DNA of 64,000 nt. Origin: Stramonita haemastoma. Taxonomy: Eukaryota > Mollusca > Gastropoda > Neogastropoda > Muricidae. The notes under the pieces are model-generated. The model was not told where the DNA came from. It saw only the letters and a program-made list of their open reading frames with translations, and ran no database searches. The stretch spans positions 16,721,242 through 16,785,241 of the forward strand of contig CM060326.1 of assembly GCA_030674155.1 (NCBI GenBank), given 5' to 3'. Below are positions 1-18,200 of the stretch, piece by piece. The translations under genes and the position numbers were made by a program. Positions within the stretch are counted from its first letter, which is position 1, and every line of letters starts with the position of its first letter.

Positions 1-655
1 TTGTATTGCGATGAGTTGTGGTGTATTGTAGTGTGGTGGTATAGGATGTGTTGTGATGTATTGTAATGTCCCGTGGTGTGATGTTATATGGTGTGGCGTG
101 ATGTACTGTAATATCCCGTGGTGTGGTGTTATATGGTGTGTTGTGTTGTAATGTATTGTAATGTCATGTGGTGTGATGTTATATCGTGTGGCGTGATGTA
201 CTGTAATATCCCGTGGTGTGATGTTATATGGTGGGGTGTGTTGTACTGTAATGTATTGTAATGTCATGTGGTGTGATGTTATATGATGCCATGTGCTGTA
301 ATGTATTGTAATGTATTCTAATGGCATGTGGTGTAATGTGATATGATCTGATATAATGTATTGCAATGTATTGTATTGTAATGTCATGTAGTATAATGTT
401 ATAACTTATATGATCTGATGTATTGTAGTGTATTGTACTGTTACGTAGTGTAATGCTATATGATGTGATGTATTGCAATGTATTATAATGTGCTGTAGTG
501 TCATGTAGTGTAATAAATATGATGTGATGTATTGCAATGTATTGTAATGCCACGTAGTGTGGTGTTGTATAATGTGATGTAGGGTAGTGCAATATTATGT
601 TATGTTGTGTAGCTTAATATGGTGTGAAGTGGTGTTATGTAATTTAATGTTGTGT
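1..655. repeat. TGTNN pentamer satellite
   Basis: G/T-rich on the + strand, it is built from degenerate 5-bp units (TGTAA, TGTAT, TGTCA, TGTGG, TGTGA, TGTTA). The TTATAT landmark recurs at 84, 129, 179, 224 and 279, always a multiple of 5 apart (45, 50, 45, 55). It decays rightwards and runs off the left edge. Confidence 0.85.
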
Positions 656-1061
<406 letters not shown>

Positions 1062-1148
1062 ACAATAACTAAAAAAATTATATATACAACTATACTACCT
1101 TATCTATGAAGACTGTTAATTTTTTTTTTCTGTGCCTCAACATTGCAG

Positions 1149-5784
<4,636 letters not shown>

Positions 5785-6321
5785 CGTTTAGTTTTGGTTT
5801 GTTTGGTTTTTGTTGGGTTTTATTGTTAGGCAAAAGGAACAGAGAGGAATGGAGGGAACTGGTTTTCAAGTCTTTAGGGGTGTCCCCACGATCGCCAGAC
5901 TAAGGGATAGATAGATAGATAGATAGATATCACCATATTGTGCTGTGCATGATGTACTGGACAGTTGAGGACAGGACACAGCCTGTAGTCTCTCATAGGA
6001 AGGGTTACAGTCTGTGTGCTATGTGCTGGAAGAATCAGGTGACACCTTTTCAAAACACTAAATGAAGGGATTAAGGTTTGTTTCTCTTTCAAAAGGATAA
6101 AGGTGTAGGACTTTTGACTGACTGGCAGTTGAGTACTTTTGTCTGTTTTGAGAGATACAAATGTTAAACCTTTTTTATTGTTTTAGTGTAGGTGCAAGAG
6201 TTTCATGGTCGGTGCACACTAATATAAAATTCGGTCTGATGTTCTTAAGGGACAAGAGCATCTTTATTCTTTACTGTATTGTGTCACTTAGGCTACTCCA
6301 CGCATCCATCCCCCCTCCACA

Positions 6322-6323
<2 letters not shown>

Positions 6324-6388
<65 letters not shown>
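6324..6388. repeat. (CA)n microsatellite
   Basis: About 32 CA units. Confidence 0.97.
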
Positions 6389-6392
<4 letters not shown>

Positions 6393-6635
6393 CGTCTACA
6401 TATTTTCATTTATTTAGTAATGATATGAAGAGGTGTTGGGGGGGTTTGTTTGTTTTTTTAGAAAAAAAAGTTTGCCAAAAACCTTCTTCACAGAAACAGT
6501 TTGTCATGGACAACATTCAATCACAAGGTTCCTTTACCGCACAAAATAGATGTGTAAATGGTCCTCCAGTTTATTACATCATCCTAAAAGGCTGGCACCC
6601 AGGCTGTCACACCAAGGTTTGTGAAATGGGCAAAA

Positions 6636-6641
6636 AATAAA
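6636..6641 (+). promoter_or_regulatory. Candidate polyadenylation signal of the EF-hand gene
   Basis: AATAAA lies about 850 bp downstream of the EF-hand stop codon. A second AATAAA is at 9542-9547. Choice between them is not possible from sequence alone. Confidence 0.3.
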
Positions 6642-7484
6642 ATACCTACATGTTTGGGAGGGATTGAAATCATGGACATCTAGTCAGCTCTCTAAATAAT
6701 GATTGCAGACTGATGCTTGTGAACAATTGTTTAGGTACAGGTCAAAAGCAAAGCCCAATTGTGACAACAAAAACTTTTTTCTTGTACGTGATGCTTTAAA
6801 TTCCAAATATCACCTGTCACCAAATATCACCTATCACCCACCACACCACATCCGACTAAGCACATAGCCACCAACACTCAGGGCAAAGGAGCAGATTTTC
6901 CAAACCCCACCACCCTCCCCAGCCCTATACTGCCACGATAAGGCAGCCATACTCTTGTCTTTTAATTAATGGAGGAGCTTCAAAGATTTCTAGAGGAAAA
7001 AAAGATGAGTGCATTAATATTGGCTGCATGATCAAAATAATAAAAAAATAAAAGAGAGGAGCTTGAGAGAGTGAAAAAGAGGGCATGCCAGGAAATAAGA
7101 AACTGTTATACTTTTTTTTTTTCTGTGGTAACTCCTAAGGTTGCAGAAACAGAGATCATGGTGCATTCTAACTCCACAGCATCCTACTGCCGGTTTCTAT
7201 TGATGAATGAAAACTGTAGCTGGTTGAGGACAAGGAAGCCATCTTGATTGGTTATGATGCCTTCCTGATCTACCATCCCACCCCCCTCTGCGTCTTTTAG
7301 TGGTGGTACCCATACCTCCCCCCCCCCCTCTCTTCCCCCCCCCCCCCTTTTTTTTTTTTTAAAGACAGCTATTTGTCTTACACTTCAAATGACAATGTAA
7401 ATGGAAGAGATGGGTTAAATCGTTTTGAACACTTTCACAGACACTTTTACGTGTGCACTTTCATGTTTGCATCCATATGCGTGC

Positions 7485-7523
<39 letters not shown>

Positions 7524-7602
7524 GTGTGTGTGCGTGTGTGTGCGTGCGTGCATGTGTGAGTGCGCGCGCGCGCGCGCGTGCTGGTGTGTGTGTGTGTAGT
7601 GT
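7485..7602. repeat. (GT)n/(GC)n alternating tract
   Basis: Alternating purine-pyrimidine DNA including an uninterrupted CG run at 7562-7578. Confidence 0.95.
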
Positions 7603-7954
7603 GCCAGAGCAGATGTGTGAGTGAGAGACTGAATCATCGTGATGCATTTTTTTATTACATAAAATTTACACTGTATATATATAATTCGACCCGCTAGATA
7701 GTGGTATACTCCTTTAATTAATTGAGCTATTAGACTCTACAAGGAGTTGTGCCAAATGCACTAGGCCGGGACAGGCAGAATTCAGTCACTGGAATATACT
7801 GTCTGATTCTAGTGTGCAGATTTTCTGCTGTGGTTGATATTGATGGTGGTGTAGTGTACGTATAGCAGGTAGCCCTATGAACTGTTGAGGCCATATAGCA
7901 TAATGTTGTGGTTTGCTGTTTTTGTTGTTGTTGTTGTTGTTCGTTCGTTCTCAG

Positions 7955-8290
7955 CTGGAGCTCCGAGGTTCACCATGGTAAAATATTGCATATGCGACTG
8001 TTTTTGCCCACCATGAAGGTAGCCGCATTCCGATGTGTATTTTGGTATGTTCATGTTTCCTTAAACCACCAAACGCTGATATGCATAACGGGATCTTTAA
8101 TGTGATATTTGATCTTCTGCATGTGTAATAAAAACACGAAGGGAATTAAGATAGTGTCAGGTCTACACTTGAAGTTTACCTGGGATTTCGTATAAAAAAA
8201 TCCCCACCCTAATTCAGTATGACGCCGCCTTAGATTCGAACCCATGACTTCATGGACCCATGGTTTGAAGTCGAACTGGTCTTAATCCAC
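7955..8290 (-). mobile_element. Family C SINE-like element
   Basis: The minus-strand copy has a degenerate tRNA-like head around 8225-8290 (GTTCGAATC on the minus strand) and the C body (GATCTTCTGCATGTG, CCACCATGAAGGTAGC in + orientation). Related copies are at 3600-3865, 23990-24290, 47588-47680 and 59495-59630. Confidence 0.6.
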
Positions 8291-8984
8291 TCATCGATTT
8301 AGTATTTGAACGTGTGTGCTAATTTTAAGCCTTTGTACTGCATATACTTTGTGATGATTTCAGTTTTTGTTGCTAACTCTTGTTGTTAAATGGTAATCCT
8401 TATTGTGAATGTCTCTGATGAATAATCATTTCATTAGTCTGACTAAAACGATTGAAGTTTAGGTCAGTAAATGCCATCAGTGCCAGTGATGTGATTGTGT
8501 TATACACAAAATACATGTAGGTGAAGCTGCGTGAATTCTGTGTAAATGACTCTTGAATGTGTACACTGTCAATGTGGGTGTTTTTTTCAGAATAGTGTTG
8601 CCACAAGACTGAGATGGCCTTTTAACAAATTAATTAATTTAAAAAAAAAAAAGTTCTAAGAAATTCTCTCTCTCTCTCTCTCTTTGATTGAAATCTCATA
8701 TTTCCCCCCTTTTTTAAAACTCATAAAGCTAAATATACTGTACATCCATGCTAAAAGATTATTTCATTTTGACGTTGATCGTCTTTTGTGTTGTTTTTGT
8801 TTCATTTTGATTTTTATTACAGGCCTTTGTCCTGCTGCGTTTCCTCTTGAAATTCTTCCCGCATCCCCCTTTTTGCTTTCTTTGGGGATCTTTTTGTTAA
8901 GGAAGATACAGAGAAATGCAGTCCCTACAGACGTCAGCTCCAAACATTGCTTCAATCTAATAGTTTATCATGGGTCAAAATGTG

Positions 8985-9182
<198 letters not shown>

Positions 9183-9234
9183 GGAGTCGTAGTAGCCTAG
9201 TTTTATGTCTTCCCACATTGATACCAGGTATGTC

Positions 9235-9323
9235 ACGCGCGCGCGCGCGTGTGTGTGTGTATGCGGTGCGTCGTGGTGTGTTTGTGCGTGTGTGTGTGTG
9301 CGTGCGCGCGTGTGTGTGTGTGC
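9235..9323. repeat. (CG)n/(GT)n alternating tract
   Basis: CACGCGCGCGCGCGCGTGTG and following interrupted GT/GC units. Confidence 0.95.
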
Positions 9324-10039
9324 TCGCTCATACTATTGCAATTTGCATGTGTGGGTTCACAAACTGGGTACGTGTTGCTGCCAACATCTTTTAATTGCTT
9401 CATCAGATGTTTATCATTATTGAACTGTCATCATTATTTTGTTTGCTGCTTTTATAAATTGCTTCGTTAATGAATGAATTAGATCTTGGCCATGTTTTTG
9501 TTATATATAGGTTGCATGAATACGCTTTAACTAAAGTTATAAATAAAACAGTCGCTTTTTAAATGAAACTTTATGGAAGTCGAGCGTGGTATGAATGGGT
9601 AATGATCTAGTTTTTTGGGTGTTTGTTTGTTTTTTTTTTTTTGTGTTTTTGGGGGGGTTGTTTTTTTTTTACAGCAGATCGTATCCAAGTATGTCTAGAG
9701 CATAGAACCTTTATGAACACCAGTCTCGTTGAAAAAGGTTGGAGATCCGTAAAGATTCAACAAAACCTTAAATAATCTTAGATATAGTGATGTATACCGT
9801 ACCTTTTAAAGTGAGGAGTCGATTTAAATTAATGAAGACTCCACCCCTGACGATTTTCCATCAGACAGCAATTAACCACCAGACTGGAAAAATACATGAA
9901 CACCGACAGATACTCCAAAGGAAACTCGGTGAAAATTTCGTACCTAAAATCTCCTTGACATGACTTCTCCAATAACTCTCTGAGAAGTCATGGGCAATTG
10001 AAGCTGACAAACCCACCCCTCCCCACGTACCATCCCCAT

Positions 10040-10345
10040 AAAAGGTAAAGTTAGTAAAGGTGTCCCATAACTTATGTGGTCGTAAGGGAGCGAGGCATCA
10101 GAAACCTCAGCTACTCTAGGGCCAGCATATTGAGGGCAGCGCCATCTCCTCTCCCTCGTTGCTTTATTTTTCTGACCCAAAGAGGGCAGGTACCCATTTA
10201 CAGCTGGGTGAACTGGGGGGAACTGTACTGAAGTCAAGGCGCACAAACGGTCACCCATCCAACTGGGTAACCAAGCTCGATGTGCCTAATCTTGGCTGGG
10301 GGAATGTGAGTGCTCTGACCACTAGCTATCCTGTCCCCCCATCCC
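10040..10345 (-). mobile_element. Family A SINE-like element, copy 1
   Basis: About 300 bp. On the minus strand it starts with a tRNA-like head (GGATAGCTAGTGGTCAGAGC, A-box like) and ends in a short ACCTTT-type tail. It is clearly the same family as 22338-22625, 46508-46805 and 50905-51205 (shared CAGCTGGGTGAACTGGGG and GGCAGGTACCCAT). Confidence 0.75.
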
Positions 10346-11282
10346 CATAGAAAGAGCAAAAATTTAGATCATGGAAATTAGCAAAGAGATGCAAAGAGAG
10401 AAGAAAGCAACAAAAACACACACTTTCGTTTTTTGAATATGATTGCATGTGTTTACTCATGAATCAACTGAGCATTAAGAAACAAATCCAAGTTGCTGAT
10501 AAATAAGTTAAAACTACAAGACACCCGATTAGCCTGCCACATCAACATGTACAAAGAAAAAATGGAAAAGACAAAACATACCAAAAAAACACTACAAGTG
10601 AGTCCCATTCAATGCCCTGTACTTACTTACAAGTAAATCAAATACAAATAGCCTGTACTTAGTCTCACAATTCAAAGAGAGCGATTCAAGCCTCTGATGA
10701 TAAATCTCCAATTTTCTTCTTAACCTCTATTGGTTGAAAGATAAATCGTAACTCGCATTCTAATTCAAATTCTAAAACTGAAAAAAATGACAAGACTCTT
10801 AAGAGACTACACCCACAGAAATGGCACAATCGTTATGCCGTTTCAGTCCAGTATCCATAATAATAATAAAAAAAAAAAAACAAAAAAAAACCCGTCCAAA
10901 TATATCACAGTCTATATTTACAGATGACTTGTTAAATTTTGGTTTGTAATATTGCTGTAAATTTCAAAATAAAACCGGTAGCAAATATGTAAATGTACAT
11001 CTGCAATGGGTCACTAAAATGAGAAACTGTATCTATGCTGGGGTGTGTACAATTACCATGGCAATGATGTCATCTGTAGGATGAATAGCAAAACAGAAAA
11101 AAATTCCACCCAACTTTTGCTGTTGAGGACATTCAGCATTTAGAAAATGTCATGTCTATGCCTGTGAAGAGGAAGCATAGGATGATGTAAGACAAAAAGC
11201 CATTAATGTGGGTGGGGGGAAGTTCAGTTAAAATCCAGTAGCTGAGGTTGTTTGATGAATGCAAACCAACATAAGCATTCAT

Positions 11283-11358
11283 TTCCATGCACACACACAT
11301 GCACGCATGTGCACACACACAACACACACGCACACGCACACACACACACACACACACA
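11283..11358. repeat. Interrupted (CA)n microsatellite
   Basis: CA units broken by TG and CG steps. Confidence 0.9.
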
Positions 11359-13119
11359 GTAATCATGACCAAGAAAAAAAAAAGGTGGTCATAAATACAT
11401 ATCATTTTCATTAGCCTAAAAATCTTCTGAGTAAATCACTATCGGTGCAAATGTAACGGACAGGATCGACAAATACATGGAATGAATATCAAATCCATCA
11501 CACGGAAAAAGTGTGGGTGTACTACATCCAGTCTCCAGTAATGGTCTAGTGTTGTGAAGAAACAACATACATTATGCATGACACGATGACTGCTTGAGCA
11601 GTGAATTCAGAGTCTCTTACTCTTTGTCCCTGTCCCCACGTGCCCCACCATTCAAACCTAACGCAAACTGTTCCTGCCTTTCAAGAGTAGCTGGTTTCCT
11701 AACACTACAAAATGACCAGTGAAGAGACTTGCAACAAAAACTGACTGCATGTTTGCTGTTTCCCCCCATTACCGTTTTCCTTAGAAAAAAATAAAATACC
11801 AGTGACATAAAAACCTCTGGTTCCTTGGCTTTACAAAAAAAAAAACAAAACAAAAAAACTTTGGATAAAAAGTGCTTTGACATGCCATGAAAACTTCATA
11901 TGATATAAACCTCCCTTACGTTACATCCACTCTGATATGTTTTCCTTGGCGGTGGTTGTACACAATGCCCTCTTCTTCCCACTCACCCCTGATGCTTCTT
12001 GTACATCCCCTGTTATCATTTTATATTACCATCACACACAAGACGATTCAGGAAACAAATGGTGCAGATGACTAAAATGGCGGCGACACACGACAGTTTG
12101 AACACGGCTCTGTTGTACAGCAGTAAATGAAATTACCACTAACTAAAGACTGACTGACGCACTAGCATGTTGACAGTACTTGTTCAAAGTGATGGCTACG
12201 CTTGCACTGCACATGAGCACCTCATTTTCCTCTTCGATTTCTTATTATATACATCATGCCAAAGCATTCTACTACTCTGAAAGCTGACTTTGAAAAAAGA
12301 AACCATTTTACAAAATAAAAAAATAATAAAAAAAAGGTAAAACTGTCGGCGCAGCTATCAATCAGCCTGACACTGGTGAGAGAACAAGGGTGCACATCAC
12401 ACTTCGTACAAAAAAAACAAAACATGTGCACTGTTTTCACTGGGGAGAAAACTTGCCCTTGAAAAATGGTGAGTTGTGGCCCCTCATCATCAGCACATGG
12501 TAAGGAGGTAAAAAAAAAAAAAAAAAAAAAAAAGTCACAAGTACTCTATTCACATGGCCAGAAAAGAACAGAAGTGTGTGTGTGTGAGTAACAAAAGTCA
12601 GTGCATCATTTGTGGTGTAGATACAGCAACAATCGTTCCAGCAATAACGTGGAGAAGGTAACCAAGAGATGACAGCTTCAGTCTAGGTCTGGTGTGCGCT
12701 GTGTATGTAAGACAACCACAGCATGGTACGGACCACAGCACGTGACACAGAACATCATCATCACATCTTCATGTCACAGGCAGACACCACAGGTCTTTGA
12801 ATCAGGACAAAAATAATCCCCCCACAAGGACAATGTGGGGATTTAAGTGGGTGGGAAGGGGGGGGGTTCTTTCTTATGATCTGGATAACACCCATTCTTG
12901 ATATAGAAATGAACTGCCTTGTATATCCACCATCATCATACAAATGTTTACACTCAAAACGACTCATGACAAACCGACAGTATGAGCACAGTTCACCGAG
13001 CCTGAGGAAGATCTGAGAAAACAATGAGACTGATTGAAAAAAACAAAAAATAATCGACAGTAACAAATTTTTGTCACCGTCAAGGACAAGTCTGTATCTG
13101 GGCTGATACCACATCCCCC

Positions 13120-13124
<5 letters not shown>

Positions 13125-13200
<76 letters not shown>
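13125..13200. repeat. (GA)n microsatellite
   Basis: About 35 GA units. Confidence 0.97.
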
Positions 13201-13201
<1 letters not shown>

Positions 13202-14477
13202 AAAAGAGAAGAAAACAACTTCCAAACAGAGCCAAGATAAGAGATCTCTGAACCAAAAATGACTGACTTAACCACTGGAGCATGCAAATATGATGGCTTG
13301 GAACAGACTAACCCCCCCCAAAAAAAAAAATCCCAAAAGAAATGAAAAAAAAAATCTCAGGCATGCCTCTGGATTTAAGTTATTTTGCTTCTCACACAGA
13401 TTCCACCCCCCACCCCCCCCCACCCCCCATTACCCTAAAGCAATTATATAAATGTGCATCCATTAACATACATGTAACATGTGCATGAGTATTTCACTTA
13501 AAATATGTTATAGCCAAGAAAGGCTTGGTAATACATACATGCAATACATCACAAATACAATTAAAAATAAGGCTTAAACAGTGAAAAAAAGTAACTCGCA
13601 TAATCTAAGTGCAAAAGTATACTACTAATCAAAGTGCTTAATCATTGGAACAGTGAAAAACGATACCTTGGGAAAAAAAAAAAAAAAAAAACATGATAAA
13701 GAATTAGCCAGACAGAAATATATGACTGGTGATGGAGACAACTTGTCACAGTGACAGAAATGAGAAAATTTCAAACACAAAATTTATCTTCTGAAAGTGC
13801 CATCAGCATCCCTTTGGGGGAACTGACAACAGCAGTCAGCCATCTTGGGAGTTGGCAGACGACTCTGTTGTGAAGACCAAATAAGGAGAAACTAACCACA
13901 CTGATACACTGAACCACCTTTATATGCCGGACACAAACAAACCAAACTTGCACCGCAATTTCCCAAATGCAAAAGATTACAGTTGAAAACTACACTGCAA
14001 GTCCAAAAAGGGAATATATCCTGAATCTCAGTCACTGCTTTGTAGTTTTTTATATTAACTCTGATTTTATGTACATCATGTCCGAAGAATATTAAGTTCT
14101 CAAAATGCCTGCTTTGTCGACAGACACAGTGCACATCTTTTTTTTTTTTAACTCTTGTGCACATGTTGTAGGAGTTGTAGAACATGTGGTCAAGAGCATA
14201 TAAAAGTGTTGCTTCAAATACATTGCAGAACGGCAAACAAGGTAGATTTCAAACTGCCCACAGCTGCTTCATCCACAAGAACTTGAATAAGTCAAAAATG
14301 TTGACACAAAACTGTACATTTTGATAAAAAAAAAATTAAAATACAAAGTAGGTGTCTTGCTTGGTAATAATAAGCAAAACAAAAGAGCATACATAATCCA
14401 AAAACAAAAAGGGAAAAAAATAAATAAAACGCACATTATCAAAACAAGTCAAAGGGCTTTCGAATGATATGTCATTA

Positions 14478-14503
14478 CCCCCCCCCCCCCCCCCCCCCCC
14501 CCC
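14478..14503. repeat. C26 homopolymer
   Basis: Uninterrupted C run; similar C runs at 18767-18783 and 20784-20807. Confidence 0.9.
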
Positions 14504-14913
14504 TTCATATATTCAGCATTTTAGATAAACTCCTTGTATTTTTACGGTTCATATTCTGAGTACATTTTTGTCTTTAACATTTGGAAATTTGGGAAATAAA
14601 ACTAAAATCGGAAAGATAGGTAAAATGATGAATTATAACAATCCAAAGATGCAAATAAGATGATGAGTAACTTGTAAGGCTTTGGAGAGAGTCACCTTCC
14701 TCCCTCTTCTTTTTTTTTTTCATTTTAAGATATAAAATGTTTATGAAACAACAAAAAAACCCACTCTTTGAATAACTTCACAGAATCTTCTTGTCAAAAA
14801 AAAAATGTTCACCATTTTGGAAGAAGAGATCATTAAGTTTGGAAGAACGCATGATACGTTGCTCTGGATATGTGATAGGAACTATATACAACGAAATGAA
14901 GGGCTACAAAACG

Positions 14914-14945
<32 letters not shown>

Positions 14946-15151
14946 CCACAAGAGCCCACAATCATAGCGTCCCCCTCCCTACCCCACCCCAACATTATCT
15001 CCTGCGATATGGTTAATGCCTTCCGACACCTTTCAGAATTCTACATAATTGTTGTAATGGATGAATAAGGAATGGCAGCATTCACATTTATAATCCTGCA
15101 AAACTCAACTTTGGATAGCTGTTCCTGAGAACACTGCAGTGTTTAAAGTTT

Positions 15152-15178
15152 AACACACACACACACACACACACACAC

Positions 15179-15214
<36 letters not shown>

Positions 15215-15243
15215 ACACACACACACACACACACAACACACAA
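15152..15243. repeat. (CA)n microsatellite, interrupted
   Basis: CA units with AAC and ACC breaks. Confidence 0.95.
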
Positions 15244-18200
15244 ACGCCAGAATATATTTTGAATAAATAAGATTAAAACCCATACGTTTTGTTCACACGA
15301 CTCAAAAATTGAACGGAACTGATGTGCGTCTTGATATTTTGGTGTGATTATGATCGCTGCTAAAAACTGAATTCAAGAACATGAGTAGAACTTTAGCAGC
15401 CTGACAAAATGCCAATAGAAATGGGACATAAAACAATGCTACAGACCAAAAAACCTTAATACTTTTTAAAAACTTCCGCCACAGCTTGGGTACTTAGTTT
15501 GAGCAACAAAAAAACCAAATGAAAACAAAGTGAGAAAAATGAAAACAAAACAAAACAAACCCTTGAAAAAAATGCTGATTCAAAATGTGATATGAATTTT
15601 CAAAAACTGACCAGTGACACTGTTGGTGTCATATTCCACAAAGCAGCAAAACTTATTGTCTCCAAAAATCATGGAATGCCGCTGAAAATTCAGTCTCAAT
15701 TTCAGTAAAAGTCGAACTCAGGTGGTCAAACATCCATGCACTGCAGATCAAGGAAAGTATCTCTTTTTTTTATCTTCATGATGTTATTTTGGACTTCCAA
15801 GAGGCTGCAATTTCCACAATATCTACAAAAGTAAGTACTTTTTCTCTCTCTCGCCTCTCTCTCTCCACTCTCTCTCCTCTCTCTCTCTCTCATGCCTTCC
15901 CTTACTGGATGGGGTTCCTAGTGTCTGGTCTTCTCATATTTGTATATTCACGTAGACTGAGTTAACAGGCAAACTTTAAGTAAAGTCTTATTTCAGGAGC
16001 CCCCAAAAAACAACGAAATAAAGCACAGGAAAAGAGTTGTGGTTACAAACAGCAGAAAGAGGTCTAGAGTTGCTAAACCTAACACTCTTTAGTTTTTCAT
16101 ACCATTTAAAAAAAAAAAAGATTTTCCAAGGCCTACCTCTATGCATTATTCTAGATATGCTCCATCATAACTGGAAAACACTGCTTAACCCACATCAACT
16201 GCACAAGTCTAAGTACAATGCCAATCAGCTAGAAGAAAAAGACTGGAGGGAAAGATGGACAGAAAAGGTCTTCAGCTGGATGCCCTCCCAGATTTGAACA
16301 CCTAACCTCAGGATCTGCAGCACCTCTGGGCCATACAATGCATACAATGTCCTTGACTTCTATGCTACGAAATATTTGTTGTTAGTTTAAATATAATCTT
16401 GAAAATGTAACTTAGTATGTACCTCATTTTGGAAGAGTTTTCTTGAGTTGGAGTTCATTGTGGAGTTCTCTGAAGCCTCTGAAATACAGCTTTTTAGAAT
16501 ATCAATCTGCCAGCTGCTGAGGAAGAAGTCAAGAAATGAAAGTGACAATAACCACAACAACAAAAAAGAAATAAAGATTTCCCAAACAAATAAAAGGAAA
16601 AAATAAAAACAAAATGGAAAAAAGTTTGAAATGTTCATAGTCCTAACATCAAGAAAACTTTGACGTTGAATGTGATCATCTGGTGTCTCTCCCTCTCTAT
16701 TTACACAACTTAAAAAAAAAATGCAAAAATGTCCATGCCCTCAACAAAAGAAAATGCAGATCTTGATTATGTCCCATTCTTCAAATAAACACAACTCCCA
16801 TTATATGTAAAAACCTCCATTCCCCTGGCAATAAAAAAATTAAAATGTTGATAATGCCTTTGTCTTAAAAGGACAGTAATAGTGAAGAAACTGGCTAGCC
16901 ATTACAAGCCAGTTATACAGTTATAGATCATAAATAAACTCCGAAAAAGACAATGTAAGATAGTGACAAGAACAGTCAAGATTACAAAATTGCTGGTGAA
17001 GTAACATCACATTAATGATGGCATTCACCGATATAATTAATCAATATGAAACAATAATAAAAAGCATGCAGATAAAACACACAATTCATGTATAAAAGAA
17101 ACAGTATACATAAAATATGAACTGAATAAAAAGCACTGATGAATGTCTGATGCATATAGACCTTGACAATAACACAGACGCAATGTATCACATTTCCAGA
17201 CATTCTGGAAAAAAAAAAAATCAAAATGTTGTTACCAAGTTTTCTGCAATAAAGATAACAAGAAATAAATCCTCAACAACAAAAACAAAAACAAAAAAAA
17301 AGAAAAAAAAGAAAAGTAAGAAACACCATAACTATTATTGCTAAGACGTTGCAACATGTTTTGAAAACAAAACAAAACAAAACCAAAACAAAGAAAAATC
17401 TAACAAAATTCAGACTGCATGAAGCGATACAAGTTTGTCAACAAATCTGATAAAAACAGGATAAGTGAACAGCCAGGTGTAAACACCAAGCCCGCTTTCA
17501 TATGATGCCGTTCAATTCATACAACTTTGGTGGTCAACCAAGGCGACAGGATGAAGTTACACACAGATCTACAAGTACCAACAGACAAAACAACAAAGTG
17601 CATTGAAAAGTAGAAACATGAGAAACAGCTACGGCACACAACACTTGCTGAGCAATTGATTCCTGAATTAAAGATGCATATGCTGGCAGAATAAGCTCTA
17701 TGAACACAAACATCACTCAGGAAAAAAAAACACAAAAACCAACACAACAACAACAAAAAAAAACGAAATGAAAGCACACAAAAAATTCACAGCTGAGCAC
17801 CCAAAGTTTGCCTGCTGTGTGCATAGAAAGGCACAGTTCAGACTAACAGAATGCAAAAGCCATCTAATACCACTGAAGAGAAGTTAAATGTTCCGCAGTT
17901 TCAGACTGAATTTATCCATTGTAGATAACATGCCCCTGTTCAAATATACTAGCTGGCAAAGTTCTGATATCCAAACAAAGCCTTTGGAGGAGCAAAAGAA
18001 ACTCTTCTTCAGATCAGAGTCGTTCATTGATGTGGAGAATGCAGGAGTGGAGAAATAGGTCAAACACAAATAATCACAATTCCGGTCTGACTAGTGCATG
18101 GGGGGTTTATGTACAGAGAGTATCGACTTTCAGATGTTTCTGGAGAAATCCAACCCACTTGCCCCAAAATATCCACCCCCAACCTTTCTTCACTCTGGCC

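Noticed and set aside
224..592. Minus-strand 122-codon frame rich in His, Tyr, Thr and Ile
   Set aside because: It is the product of the TGTNN pentamer satellite and has no protein-like composition.
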